Positions 1-11,103 of a stretch of DNA of 36,745 nucleotides are shown piece after piece. Under the pieces are notes generated by a model that was not told the origin of the DNA, made no database searches, and was given only the letters and a program-made list of their open reading frames with translations. A program made the position numbers and the translations under genes. The DNA is taken from positions 1-36,745 of the forward strand of contig JBBHKE010001830.1 of assembly GCA_037447655.1 (NCBI GenBank), in the 5' to 3' direction. The DNA comes from Zygnema cylindricum (Eukaryota; Streptophyta; Zygnematophyceae; Zygnematales; Zygnemataceae). Every line of letters begins with the position of its first letter. The stretch's first letter is position 1.

Positions 1-420
1 CCACCAATAGACATTATACTATTGACACTGTAAGCTCCCAAAGTTATAGCCAAATCCACCAAGGAATCTAGAAGATGTAAGCTTCAGAGTTTCACAAAAA
101 CAGGTGATAGCTTCACAAACTAATCACTTAGACTACTCACAGAATCTTGCACAGATTCTTGAACAGTATGAAACTTTACACACATATATATTCTATATCA
201 TAGAAATACTTCACAAAGTTTCACATGAATGCACCAAACAGAATGATCACACCAAGAGGTCAAAGATGCAAAAAACAGTCTGCCATTGCTTTGATAAACT
301 TGATTGTGATACTCAAAATATTCCAAGTCCTACAAGTTATACTCAGGGAGTTCACTACTGAATGTATGGAGGCATACCAGCCGTACGGTATCTACTATCT
401 ACCTAAACTATTGTAAGTAT
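1..420 (-). mobile_element. Fragment resembling a Copia leader/LTR, minus strand, running off the left edge
   Basis: Read on the minus strand, this stretch has scattered similarity to the leader upstream of the Copia gag at about 5600-5760. Shared pieces are a block around ATAACTTTGGGAG, a GTGAAAC-TCTGA block, and overall composition and order. No convincing coding sequence is present. It may be the leader of a second, oppositely oriented Copia copy whose body lies outside the window. The similarity is patchy, so this is a weak call. Confidence 0.3.
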
Positions 421-1130
421 ACCCGAATAGTTCGAGGTATGTCAAACAGAACAACTGTACACTAATAAACTACTTAGCAAAAAAACAAACTTATGTTGTA
501 CATAATATTTACACCGACATCTCCACAATCTTAGTACGTCAAAAACCAAGCTACCACTAAGTAACTACTAAACAAATATCATTACTCACAATCTATACTA
601 GTTATATTATCAGCAGTTGCGTCAGCTGCTTTGTCCGTACGGATCATATCAAGGTAACCGCAGCTTCGTTGACTTGTCTGCGTCGCAGTTGCTTAATACC
701 GGCGGCGCATATTTATCCAAAATAACCGCAGCTCCATTGTCTTTTTTGCGTCACAAATGCGCCGTACCGTCGGTGCCTGATTCAACATTTCGTTTATTCC
801 ACATCGGATCGCTTCGCGATCCACCGTCCATTTGTAAATGCTTGTACACACCACTCAGTAAGTCTTTTACATCACTTAAATTATATCCGTTTGTTCGCTC
901 CCCTAATCCATGAATCGATTCAAACCTACACATTAAACTCCATAGCGCACAAACTGACGCGTTCGCAATCAAAACAAACTTTTCAAAACAACATGTAGGA
1001 TGTTGGAGAAGAAAGGGACAGAACGGCAATGACTTATTCCCCACGTGGCAGACCGAGAGTGGTGACGCATAATTCCGTACATAAAGTACAGCGGCTACCG
1101 TACTTTTTGTGTCCATTATGTAGTGTGTGA
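421..1130. other. AT-rich intergenic stretch with a two-copy diverged tandem repeat
   Basis: No gene is supported. Two diverged direct copies, starting near 653 and 719, share an AACCGCAGCT block, a GTCTGCGTCGCA/TTTTGCGTCACA block and a final ACCGNCGG block. The rest is AT-rich and I recognise nothing in it. The minus-strand open frame at 751-1116 has no recognisable domain. Confidence 0.35.
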
Positions 1131-1640
1131 TAATTTGATTTGTCTATAGGGGCTATGAGGAGTTTTAGGACTTAGAACTTTTTGGTAGGTAGCCGCCTCT
1201 CTTTGAGAGCAACCTTATATAAAAGGCTCATTTTGAGCAGCCGTAACTATCAATTCAATTTACCATTTTTAGTGATTCTTTTTTTCGCGGACTTAGAGGA
1301 ATCCACGCTACACATGGGTGTAGTCGGTCAGAGTGTTTCCCTGCCAAGGTGGCTGCAATCATAAGAGAAAATAAAAGTGGGGGAATGTGTCTAAATACTT
1401 ATGTTTTAACTTTGCATTCTATGGGGGAACTAAGCACACATAAAGTCTTCTTTAACAGGGGTGAGCTATATTGGGGCTTTGACTATCAAGGTGTCAGCTG
1501 TATTGGGGCTTTGATTGTCAGGGTGTCAGTCTATTAGGGTTGTATGAACTTGGAGTCGGCACTATCTAAATAAGCTTGTTTGGATCTGCAAATTCTGTGG
1601 GGGAATGGACGCCATAGAATTTCAACAAGAGGATTACATC
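1131..1640 (+). repeat. Diverged LTR-like dispersed repeat related to the F and R1 repeats
   Basis: This matches the right half of the F repeats (15551-16552, 18688-19719) and the end of R1 (about 4900-5069, 13250-13415). The shared order is a TTAGGACTTAGAA block, a CCTCTCT/GAGAG hairpin, a TATA-like TATATAAAAGG at about 1216, a GCGGACT...AGNCCA block, and a GTCGGTCAGAGT...CTGCCAAGGTGGC block at about 1323-1354. A TATA-like box followed by a structured leader resembles U3-R of an LTR. It is too diverged for clean boundaries. Confidence 0.35.
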
Positions 1641-2522
1641 TAGTTTCTGGGTTAAGAACTTGTTTTACATTTCGGGAAGGTGGTCTTCCTGATGGTAAAT
1701 CAGTTGGGGAAACATCACGAAATAAAAAAATCAAATTTTTAACAGTAGAATCAAATACATTAATGTCTGTTACAAAATTAAATTTTAGTTTTTCAAGAAT
1801 TTTAGTGGTGTCAGATATGGGAATGACATCAATGTTAGTGTTTTCTCCCCCCCAAACATTAGTAACTGCCTTAGCTACTAATAACCAGAAATCATGATTT
1901 ATTTTTTCTTTTAGTTGCTTTTGAAATTGTTTATGTCAAATCAAACCTTCCACTCTCGATTTGTTTATGTTATTTATGTGATTCCTTTGCAACTCTTTTG
2001 AAGGTAATGCTTGCAAAACCTTCTAACCATTTTCAAACTTCACTTTCAAGGTGTTCTCCACTTTTATTCTCCTCTATCAACAAATTTCCCATTTCCCACT
2101 ATATCAGGATCTTTTAGTTTCTAATTCTCACATCCTCACCCTTCATGGCTTTAAGCTCTCCCTCTACACATGAATCATCGATAAGAGAAGGCATGTTTGT
2201 TTGGCCCTTGTGTATTTAGTGTGAGATTTAGTCGTGGCTACACTGCCCACCCCGCTTGAGTTATTCTGATCTAAGCACAATTTACATCTCACGAGCGGCC
2301 GCTGGGAGTGTGGTCACTTAGTTTCCCTCCAATCCCTTACCACGTCACATTGTGGTTCCACCTACAGGGGTCAGAGCACCCACACTGATCACGTCAATTT
2401 TCAAGTGAGCAAGCTTCTCCCTGGCTTCTAACAAAAGCTTTGCTACCATATGTAACTAGATTTCCTACATCTCAAAAAATTCCATTACTACAACCATTCT
2501 CAATTACATATTCCATTTATTG
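1641..2522. other. AT-rich stretch, no gene recognised
   Basis: Only short open frames are present, none with a recognisable domain. The stretch around 2170-2400 is less AT-rich than its surroundings but matches nothing else in the window. The last eight bases before the hAT MITE (2523-2530, GAAAATAC) are the left half of its target-site duplication. Confidence 0.3.
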
Positions 2523-2530
2523 GAAAATAC

Positions 2531-3416
2531 TAGTGTTGTGCATCGGTAAGAAACTTATCACGATAACACCGATATCAATAGTTATCGGTTATCGAACGGT
2601 CAATTATCGCGATATATTTGTACTTTTTGTACTTTCTGTCCGGAGTGCTTTCTGTCTGGTAAACTCAACAGTTAATTTACAAGAAATGTACGATTTTTTA
2701 CGGGAAATGTACGGAATTTGACGAAAAAAAAAGTTGCACTTTGTAGTTCTTTTTGGGCGGTTAACTGAACATAAATTTTACGGTAACATACAGAAATGTA
2801 CTGATAAACTGATTATCATGGAACGGTAAAAAGACCACGGACACAAAGTACAACGGATACAAAATAACATTATGCGCGCCGCCAGAATCGTAGGGACGAC
2901 TTTTAATGAGAAAATACGAGTGGACGGTCAACGTGAGCGCCGGCATCTCGGAATGGCTTTTTTGGCGGCTTTTGCCAAAAAATTCGACGAATCGACATAT
3001 GGCAAGCTTCCAGTGGATCCCAAAAAAGAAAAGGACAAAATCACGGTGTCGGATGTAAAAACTACATCGTTTTAACTGGAGCCGTATTAAAGCCGTACAT
3101 ATCTTATTCCGGCTAATGTACTTTCAGCTTGTACAAATGATATGATTGATAGATACCTCAAGGGTTGTGAGTAGGGCGCTTCAGGGGAATAAGATGTACA
3201 GATGTGTGTTCGTGCCGTACATTTATCTGTACGGTCCGTACAGTTATCGCCGATAGTTATCGTTATCGGCATTATCGCCGATAAGTAGCCGATATTATCC
3301 GCTACTTATCGGCGATAAGAGCGATAGCGATATATTGTACCAATATATCGATTATTAGGTTACCAAAAAAAGGCCCATATCGGTTATCGGCTAATCTTTA
3401 GCTATACACAACACTA
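2531..3416. mobile_element. hAT-type non-autonomous transposon (MITE), 886 bp, intact ends
   Basis: The left end starts TAGTGTTGTGCATCGG and the right end finishes CACAACACTA, giving a clear terminal inverted repeat. The flanks carry a perfect 8-bp target-site duplication, GAAAATAC, at 2523-2530 and 3417-3424. An 8-bp duplication and a TIR beginning TAGNG are standard for the hAT superfamily. Subterminal regions are dense in TATCG/CGATA words, typical hAT subterminal repeats. The longest open frame (67 codons at 2872-3075) has no transposase similarity, so the element would depend on transposase in trans. A left-truncated, diverged relative lies at 11104-11762. Confidence 0.82.
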
Positions 3417-5069
3417 GAAAATACACATTCACATTGAAACACTCACGTTAAGGATGAGTTTTTAATTAAAAGTAGCTCTTTTTGCCGCATAACATATAGT
3501 TTGGCCTCTGGCCCACTTGGCTCAACCCTTCCTTTAAAGTCTTTTTCCTCTACAGTCTTCTCTTAAGTCTTTTCCGGTCTTAACTAATAAAATGCTAATA
3601 GTTAGTGAGAGATTTCAATGCAAAAATGTTATTGCTTCATTTTGGTGTTATTTGCTCAGATCCAGGATGGACCCAGAATTTCCATATACTTTTCCAAAAA
3701 AGAAGATGACTACTTTTCTTTTCGGCTTCACCATTTATCCAGCATCGCCCTGAACCAGCAAAGCCAGAGTCAACGCTCCGTTGAACAGGCTTTTACCTGG
3801 GCAAATTATTGATCAGTTAGGGCTCGAGCTCATTAATGCAGAAATGTGTGGAATCTTTGACTAACTACGTAGCATTTCTAACCAATCAAATATTACTTTT
3901 CACGACTTAACATTTACGTGCAAAAGTGCGCGCGAATCGAAACGCGACTTCACACGTTCGCGCGTCACAAATTTCACACGTGAAGCTACCTACGTAAAGG
4001 TACGGGCCAATGTAGTTGTAATTTTGCAAACTTACATTCTATTTTAACGCTGATCCGCCGTACCCAGATTTCAGGTGTCTCTATGTGTTTACTCGAAAAT
4101 GTTACTTAAGTTTGCGATGATTGTATACGTCAAAAATACCCATGACGATTGTAAACGTGTACAATTTGTCTTTGCCGAACCGTGTTTTTTTGAAACTTTT
4201 TGAAACATAGCAAGACACATTTTAATATTTTGTATTTTATCTCTTTAGTTAGTCAATGGTTATTTTACAATTCTCATACTTGTCGTAGTCACTAAAAACT
4301 AGCAAGCAGCCATGGCTCCCTCAAGCAGATATGAAGACAAGCAGAAGACGGAGTCCCTGCAAAAGATGAACTGTCAAGAATAGGATTTGATCCTGTGACC
4401 TCCCGGAAAAGCGTCGTACAAAATAGCGGTTTGCCTTATCTGATAGGTCTCAATAAAGCGTTACGTATATGAGATGTGATTAATATTTTAAGAGTGACGC
4501 AGTGATACATTCCATTTAACAGCTTACAAAACAAAATTAACATGAAACGTACAGGATGGCACGAAATACAGGACCGCACGAAACTAATGAAACAACATTT
4601 AATTTCAACGGACGAAATAAAATGTCATTCGCGATCGACGGCTCGAAAAGAAGCCGGAACTCCGAAAAATACATTTGGCGGTTTGCAAGCCAATGTCGGC
4701 GGACCACACGTGGTGAGTTATGATTAGACATCGGATTTTACGGGTAGAGCAACTACGACTCTGAACTGACACGCGTCAGCGGAGCGGCCATGCCGTATTT
4801 TGGTCATACAAGAATTACAACAATATTTGTACCTTCTTACACCTTACAGTCATTTGATTGGCTAGGTACACTAGTAGAAGATGAAGAGAGGGAGCTTAGG
4901 TATTAGAAGAATACAGGTAGTCGCCTCTCTCGTCGAGTGCATTTGTATTTATAGGCCATCTTTGGCTAGCCATAACTTATTGCTCTAGAGAGCAGTTTGA
5001 GTGATTTTTTTTGTTGCAGACTCAAGGGAGTCCAGGCTACAAAAAGATGTAGTTGGTCAAATTTTTTGT
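3417..5069 (+). repeat. Large dispersed repeat R1, copy 1
   Basis: This matches 11763-13415 at a constant offset of 8346 bp, so there is no net indel. The first roughly 580 bp look identical and the remainder about 95-98% identical by eye. Features include a GGATTTGATCC motif at 4383, a TATA-like TATTTATAGGCC near 4948, two short hairpins (CTCTAGAGAG near 4984 and GACTCAAGGGAGTC near 5020) and a final TTGGTCA block shared with repeat F. The right part therefore looks like an LTR-type promoter and leader. Copy 1 ends where the Copia 5' LTR begins. The 64-codon open frame at 3618-3812 exists in both copies only because the DNA is identical; I do not call it a gene. Confidence 0.75.
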
Positions 5070-5833
5070 TGTCTTTTTGGAAAGATTTCAGTCTCAGAGA
5101 AGCGCAGCTGCTTTACAGACAAACCAGCGCAGCTGCTATACAGACAAACCAGCTCAGCTGCTATACAGACACAGCAGCGCAACTGCTATACAACAGAGAA
5201 GCGCTGCAGCAGAGTGGACAGAGCAGCGCAGCTGATATACAGCAGAGCAGCTGCTATAAAGCAGAGCAACGCAGCAGCAGAGCAACGCAGCAGCAGACCA
5301 GCGGAGCAACAGAGCACCGCAGCAGCGAAGCTGCAACACAGACAGGACAACACAACCACGATTATATTTGATATGGTCCGTACACACAACGCAGCGTCTG
5401 ATATTCTTAATGTGATTCTGTTTAGGATAGAGCAACTGCGATAGATACGATTCTAGTCAAATTAGTGATAGCTCAGTGGTAGCTTAGTGATAGCTCAATG
5501 GTAGCTTGACAGATTAGTGGTAGCTTGGTGGTTTGATGTACCTCTCAAGTACACTGGTGTTGCTAGTTCAACACAAGTATAAGACTTAGGACTCATAACA
5601 TATTATGTATCCAGACTTCCAAGTAGTAAAACTACAGACAGTTTTTGGGAAACTTCTGAGTATTATATCTTGAGTGTTGTCGGGTCAATTGTGATAAACT
5701 TTGGGAGTTATCACTGTTTATGCTACTCTATATTCTGATAGAGTTTTGTGAAGTTTAGATGCTTGTATAAGAATTGGTGAGCACTTAAGAACAGCTGTTT
5801 GGTAGGATTCTTGATAGCTTCTGAGAGTGTTTC
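5070..5833 (+). repeat. Copia 5' LTR and leader, including a CAG-rich tandem array
   Basis: The region starts with TGTC at 5070 and runs to the gag start at 5834. From about 5098 to 5340 it is a degenerate tandem array of roughly 20-25 bp units around GCGCAGCTGCTATACAGAC, later decaying into CAGCAGAGCAACG. Two overlapping open frames here (4997-5371, 5001-5444) are translations of the array and not genes. A second set of short repeats, variants of GTGATAGCTCAGTGGTAGCTTA, lies at about 5464-5530. I could not fix the LTR right boundary or a tRNA primer-binding site; TGGTAGGATTC near 5799 is a poor candidate. Confidence 0.6.
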
Positions 5834-6931
5834 ATGTCTACTTCTACTACTACTGCTGCTCCTCCACTTGCACTGGTGGTTGTAGAACAACAGGTTATAG
5901 GCCTGTCATCAACAATTCCTATCTTTTTTGGGGATAAGTATGTTTATTAGGCGGATATGGTGGAGACACATTTTGAAAATGTCAATCTTTTAGATATCTT
6001 GGATGGTTCGCTGGATGAATCTAATCCGTCATGGTCTAAGAAAAATACGCAGGCTCGTTCTATTCTGAATTTTTGTATATCTGAGGACTTAGCTATGTCT
6101 AAGATAAAAATGAAAAAAAAAATTGATATCTGGAAATCACTTAAAAGTGATTATGAAAAGGCCAATGTCCAGGAAGAGCTTCTATTGGCTGGAAAAATTT
6201 GGGACTATAAGTACACTGGCGGTACAATGGCTGGATATTCTAACAAATTTCGTATCCTTGTAGATGCAAATGCTTGTGCAGGTGGGGTGTTTCCTCTTTT
6301 TCAACAGGCAGCATTGCTCATGAGGGGTCTCCCTCGTAGTATGAAAGGAGCATCTGACATGCTCAAACAAAAAGATAAAACTAGCTGGACTTTACAGTTA
6401 GCCATCAATATTTTACTAGAAGAAGAAGCTACGTCTAATATTCTCAATGTTGAGCAAGTAGAGGCTTTTAATTCAGACTTTGAGAGAAAAGGACAGTTTA
6501 ATCAGCAAAGTAATCAGTTTCATCAGTTCAAACAGTTTAATCAAGGTGGAAATAGACAATCAAACAATGCATGTTTTTATTGTAGTGAGAGAGGCCATGG
6601 ATACAAATTCTGTCCTAAGCTTAAAAAAACTAACGATACAGGTTTATACAGGCCGAGATGGCAACAAAGCCCATTTTACAAAGGCTTCACGGGGCCTACA
6701 CCTCGTGGAAATGCACTATTTTCGGCTTCTTTGTCTCTCCAAGACGAGACTTTGACGGTTTCTACGGAGGAAGATACGGATCTATTCGCTATGGCGGCTG
6801 CAATGGAGGGCGCGAAGGACCCTGGATGGATAATGGATACAAGAGCGTCAGCCCACATGTGCTGGAACAAGGCCATCTTCAAAAATCTGAAAACAACGCT
6901 GGAAAAAATATTTATTATGCTTGTGGAATGA
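5834..6931 (+). pseudogene. gag: Copia Gag with start of protease (broken)
   Basis: The ATG at 5834 opens a frame that continues through a TAG at 5948-5950 into the long open stretch to 6931. The stop lies where copia Gags usually have Trp after Tyr, consistent with TGG to TAG. The protein has the UBN2/retrotran_gag type alpha-helical body (about 5957-6470), a Gln/Asn/Phe-rich linker, and one CCHC zinc knuckle (CFYCSERGHGYKFC, about 6570-6611), which binds RNA in the particle. The frame then enters the aspartic protease, where WIMDTRASAHMC near 6826 replaces the Gly of the DTG/DSG active site with Arg. A frameshift between about 6870 and 6905 moves the rest of the protease into another frame. 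Both the stop and the damaged active site point to an inactive gene. Confidence 0.82.
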
Positions 6932-8337
6932 GTGTCCAGACTCGTGCTGTGGGTGATGTGTCCTTACTAGTTGATGTAGAAGGAAAAGCAATTGAAAGGA
7001 CTCTTCACAATGTCTTATTTGTACCTGACTTTAAGAAAAATCTGTTTTCTACGTCGTTGGTAGAGAGTAAAGGCTTTGAGGTTAATTTGAAAAATGGTCG
7101 GCAGGTTGTTAGCAAAAATGGCAAGGTTGCGGTTACAGGTACTAGAGATAGTAGCAAGATGTATCGCATGGATATGGCTAATACAAAGGAGAATGATGTT
7201 CTGTACTCCGGTGTTTTGCACTCAGATGAGTTGTGGCATAAAAGATTAGGCCATGTAAACTATGATAGTTTGAGGAAAATGGTCCTTGCTGGAAAAATAG
7301 AGGGTGTATCAATCACAAATGAGCCGGTCAAAACTTGTGATGGTTGCGCTTTAGGCAAAATCCACAGATTGCCATTTCCTAAAGAGTCTGAGCATCGGTC
7401 ACACAAACTCTTACAACAAATTCATTCGGATGTCTTTGGTCCGGCGAAGGTTTCATCTGCCGGGGGGATGAAATATATGGTCACCTTCACAGATGATTTT
7501 TCCAGGTTTACAAAAGTTTACTTCATGAAGGAGAAGAGTGAAGTGTTTGGTCACTTCAAACACTATAAAGCATGGGCTGAAAAGCTTCATAATTTACCTA
7601 TTTTGCAGCTCAGATCGGACAATGGTGGTGAATATACATCAAAGGAATTTGAAGCCTTTTTACTCGAGGAGGGAATAAGTCATCTATTGACTGTTCCATA
7701 TTCACCGGAACAAAACGGGGTGTCGGAAAGACTGAATAGAACTCTCACGGAGAGCTCTAGGTCGATGCTCGCAGATAAAAATGTGGATTCGAAATTCTGG
7801 GCTGAGGCTCTAAATTGTGCAGTTTATATTAAGAATAGGATAGGATCAAGATCGGTAGGAACTACTCCTTACGAGATTTGGACAGGAAACAAACCAGATG
7901 TTAGCCATTTCAAGGTCTTTGGTAGTCAATGCTTTATATTGGATACTTCTCCAGATAGATGGAAAATGGAACCGAAGGGATTACCGGGTATTCTGTTAGG
8001 ATATGATGATCACTCAAAAGGTTATAGAGTCTTTGTGTTTGAGAGGCAGAAAATAGTTGTAGCAAGGAACATCATTGTTAAAGATGAACTAGACTCCATA
8101 GATTTATTTAAAATGACAGAGCAGCAAAGGCAACAAAAGGTACAGGAATATGTCATTTTAGATTGCATGCAGGATATTGTCCCGCAGATTCCACAAACTC
8201 CGGTGGTGACTCCGGAGTCCGACTCTCTTCAAGTTCCTCAACAAATTCGGATCCAGACGGACCAACAGCGGTCAGTACACACAGATCGCAACCAACGCAA
8301 TCAGCGCAACGCACGGCATTTGACGATCTCAGCCTAA
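6890..8337 (+). pseudogene. pol: Copia Pol: protease remainder and integrase (frame-shifted from Gag)
   Basis: This frame continues the polyprotein after the frameshift. It includes the pre-integrase zinc-binding module (H...H near 7232-7255, then CDGC near 7338-7350) and the rve integrase core. The DDE triad is intact: Asp at 7429-7431 in HSDVFGP, Asp at 7618-7620 in LRSDNGGEY, and Glu at 7726-7728 in GVSERLN, with the canonical 35 residues between the second Asp and Glu. The copia C-terminal segment (GLPGILLGYDDHSKGYRVF) follows near 7975-8040. After about 8163 the frame enters a low-complexity Gln/Ser-rich linker towards RT and is lost. Integrase would insert the cDNA into the host genome; here it cannot be made as part of a normal polyprotein. 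Confidence 0.83.
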
Positions 8338-9860
8338 AAATTTCCGGGGGGAAGAAGATCAAGCAGCCGCCTACAAGCAAACTCTCACTTTGCCTACTCG
8401 GCAGCCTCAGGGAAGCCTTTCACCATTCAGGAGGCCTTCTCATCACCAAAACGGAATCACTGGATCGAGGCAGCAAACGACGAAATGAAGTCCATCATGG
8501 AGGCTCAAACATGGGAGCTTGTGGACCTTCCTCCAGACCGAAAAGCGATCGGCAACAAATAGGTATTCAAGGTGAAGTTAAATCCCGATAACACTATTGA
8601 ACGCTATAAGGCTAGACTTGTGGCGAAAGGGTAAAACTAGAATAGACCATTTACATGCAGCAGCCTGAAAAGTATGTGGAACCATGAAAAAAGCACTTAG
8701 TATGCAAGTTGCTAAAATCTTTGTACGGCCTAAAACAGGCCCCCAGACAGTGGAATCTAAAGCTTGATGAATTCTTGACTAGCCTAGGATTTCAAATGAC
8801 AAGTTTTGATCACTCTTTCTACGTTCTAAAGGGTGACAATGGGATAGTATATATAGCAGTATATGTAGATGATTTGCTATTAATTAGCAAATCAATGGCT
8901 AAAATTAACAAAATCAAAACTGCTCTAAACTCACGGTTCAAGATGAAAGACATCGGTGAGGCAAAATTTATTTTGGGTATCCTGGTAGAGAGGGACAAAA
9001 ATAAGAAAATAATAAAATTGACTTCAAAAGAGGCCATTGGAAACATGTTAGATGAGTACGGAATGCGGGGGGAAAAAGGATGTTTAACTCCAATGTAGAT
9101 TCGGCAAAAGTTAGAGGGAGAAGAGACAGAACCAAGTGTCATTGTAAGCGAGTATTTAGAGTCAAGGGAGAATGATCCTATGACAATAATACCTTATAGA
9201 CACATAGTGGGAAGCTTAATATATTTCATGAACTGTACCCGTCCTGACATTGCTGCAGCAGTCGGGGTACTGAGCAGGAGTCTAGAAAATCCGAGAAAAT
9301 CTGATCTTGATGCAGTAAGGAGAGTCTTAAGATATTTGGCAGGAACTAAAGATCTCAAACTCACTCTAGGCGGAGGAGAAGTCAAACTGCAAACATGGAG
9401 TGATGCAAGCTATGGCGACATGCCAAGCCGGAAATCCACCACGGGATTCTTCTACAAATTTGGAACGGTACTTGCTGCTGGAGCAGCAAACTTCAAAAGG
9501 TTACAGCACAGTCGACAATGGAGTCAGATTATATGGCAGCAAGCTCGGCCCTCAAAGAACTAGGATACAGAACTCTTATGGGTAAAATCTATATTACAAG
9601 AACTAGGATACATGCAAGTTGGTCCACAAGTGATCTAGTGTGATAACCAGGCTGCAATTACCATTGCTTCTAACCCGAGTCATCACTTCAAAAGTAAGCA
9701 CATGGATGTACGATTACACTTTGTAAGAGAAAAAGTGTTCTCTAGAGTGCTTAAATTATGCTATTTGCCAGATGCAAAAATGGTTGCTACTATGCTCACT
9801 AAAGCTCTTCCTGCTCCTAAGCTGAAGTATTGTAGGGACGCAGTGGGATTAAGTGAATAG
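8338..9860 (+). pseudogene. pol: Copia Pol: reverse transcriptase and RNase H (several breaks, internal deletion)
   Basis: RT begins near 8461 (WIEAANDEMKSIMEAQTWEL) and is interrupted by TAG at 8560-8562 and TAA at 8632-8634. It jumps from RLVAKG almost directly to YMQQPEKY, skipping roughly 55-60 residues that normally carry the first catalytic Asp. It resumes as LLKSLYGLKQAPRQWN with YVDD at 8862-8873. A further stop (about 9096) precedes the tether and RNase H: YRHIVGSLIYFMNCTRPDI near 9195, then WSDASYGD near 9396, then a frameshift to the TAQSTMESDYMAAS block near 9503. The C-terminal end (TKALPAPKLKYCRDAVGL) stops at 9860. RT lacking its first Asp region cannot be active. Confidence 0.83.
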
Positions 9861-10062
9861 TTGAATTGCTGCACTACTATACTGCTACTCTGCGATAAAT
9901 CCACCATTATGATGTAGTGGGACTAGGTGACTTGCTAATTGCTATATTGCTATGCTACGATGTTGCGCTAGTTTATCACCGCAGCTGCGCCGACATACTA
10001 TGTCTAAAGCTTTAGGGGAGTTTTGTCATTTTGGAAAGCTTTCAGTCTCAGAGCAGCGCAGC
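9861..10062 (+). other. Copia 3' untranslated region, polypurine tract and 39-bp LTR stub
   Basis: After the pol stop come short TGCTA/GCTGC-rich sequences, then the purine-rich AGGGGAG at about 10014-10020, a fitting plus-strand primer site for reverse transcription. The 3' LTR begins TGTCATTTTGG at 10024. LTR similarity stops at about 10062, where the sequence continues as the inverted end of repeat F. The missing LTR means the element lost its 3' end by insertion, deletion or recombination. Confidence 0.6.
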
Positions 10063-11081
10063 TGAAACTTTGAGACCTCCATAAGTCCTTAGAGTGGACA
10101 GCTTCCAAGAAGCCTCTAGGATAATCCTGACCCCTTTGTGTTTCAGCAAAAACAACTACCACCCAGGCAGACAAAAACTCTGACCACCTGCACCCGTGTG
10201 ATAGCAAGACTCCCCTGAGTCGATAGCAAAAAGAATCTCTGAATTTGCTCCCCTCAGCAATAAGTTATGGAGGGTCAAAAATGACATTTTGTACAGAAGC
10301 TCTCTGAAGAGAGGGTCTTATCTTCTAATTTTTCTAAGTCCTATCTCTCTCACAGACTTTATCTACTGATGTACCGAACCAATCACATTACAGTTTCGTA
10401 CGCAAAAGTACAGCTGCCGGTGTACTTTATGTACGGACACTGTACGACATGGCCTAAATGTCCACACGTGGTATGTCCAAATTCGCTCCTTGAATCCTCG
10501 GAGATGCCGCGCTCCAATGTAACATCGCCATGTGTCATCCGATGTGGCGATGCCCACAAACTGCCGAATTCTTCTTCCGCGATCTCGGCGCTAATTCCGA
10601 CCGTCTGATTAAACTCGCATTTGATCGTAGCCGTTATAAATACATGCGAGGTATTTGTTTCGCTTACGAAATCAATGCGCGGTATTGATTTCTTATCGGT
10701 ACCGCAATTCGTACTTTTACACAACCAGATCTATGTATCCCGTTAAGAATTATAGTTAAATGATTTATCTTACGAATTGATGTTTAGTTAATTATCGTAC
10801 TATATAATACGTAAGATTACATCTAGACTTAACGGCTAAGTCTACCGGCTATCCAACTTGACGAACCGCAGGTACCGGGATCAAATCTCTGGTCCGTCAA
10901 GTATATTTTTAGTAACCTACTAAAAATAGCTGTCTGTTGAACTAAGGCAGCCATGGATCAACCTCTCTCTCTTACCTTCAATGACTACAACAAGTATGGG
11001 AGCTAGAGAGCGGAGGTGGAGGCAGGCTGTCCGTCCTTTTTCTTTTCCTTTTATAAAAACATATTTAAACCTAGAAAATAC
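10063..11081 (-). repeat. Dispersed LTR-like repeat F, inverted copy
   Basis: This is the reverse complement of the repeats at 15551-16552 and 18688-19719. It starts CTGAAACTTTGAGACCTCC, the complement of the F right end near 19719, and finishes CCTAGAAAATAC, the complement of the F left end. In F orientation the order is GTATTTTCTAGG, a CTCTCT hairpin, a GGAGCTAGAGCCATGG-like segment, the GATTTGATC motif, a GTAC-rich part, a hairpin, and a TTGGTCAGAG...CTGCC block. Open frames on both strands overlap and none has a domain. F looks like a solo LTR or a small non-autonomous LTR element, but no direct repeat or target duplication proves it. Confidence 0.6.
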
Positions 11082-11103
11082 TCTAGAAATCTATAAATTT
11101 CAA

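Larger units (their letters stand above)
5070..10062 (+). mobile_element. Degenerate Ty1/copia LTR retrotransposon
   Basis: The order leader-gag-protease-integrase-RT-RNase H is diagnostic of Ty1/copia, with integrase before RT. The 5' LTR start is placed at 5070 and a second start at 10024 because TGTC(T/A)TTTTGGAAAG(A/C)TTTCAGTCTCAGAG(A/C)AGCGCAGCTG occurs at both, with TG at the start. The second occurrence follows a purine tract. Only about 39 bp of the 3' LTR remain before the sequence becomes an inverted F repeat. The element carries nonsense codons, frameshifts and an internal RT deletion, so it is non-autonomous. It sits inside repeat R1, whose copy 2 shows the unbroken left flank. 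Confidence 0.85.

Noticed and set aside
1541-1900. 105-codon plus-strand ORF (1580-1897) as a host exon
   Set aside because: No domain, no clear splice context, and the start overlaps an LTR-like repeat.
3618-3812. 64-codon ORF present identically at 11964-12158
   Set aside because: The whole surrounding 580 bp is identical, so conservation of the frame is not evidence for coding; no domain is seen.
5098-5340. CRISPR-like regular repeats
   Set aside because: The units are contiguous and degenerate without unique spacers, and the context is a eukaryotic retrotransposon.
4997-5444. Gln/Ser/Ala-rich ORFs of 124 and 147 codons
   Set aside because: They are translations of a GCAGC tandem array within the Copia LTR and are open in several frames at once.
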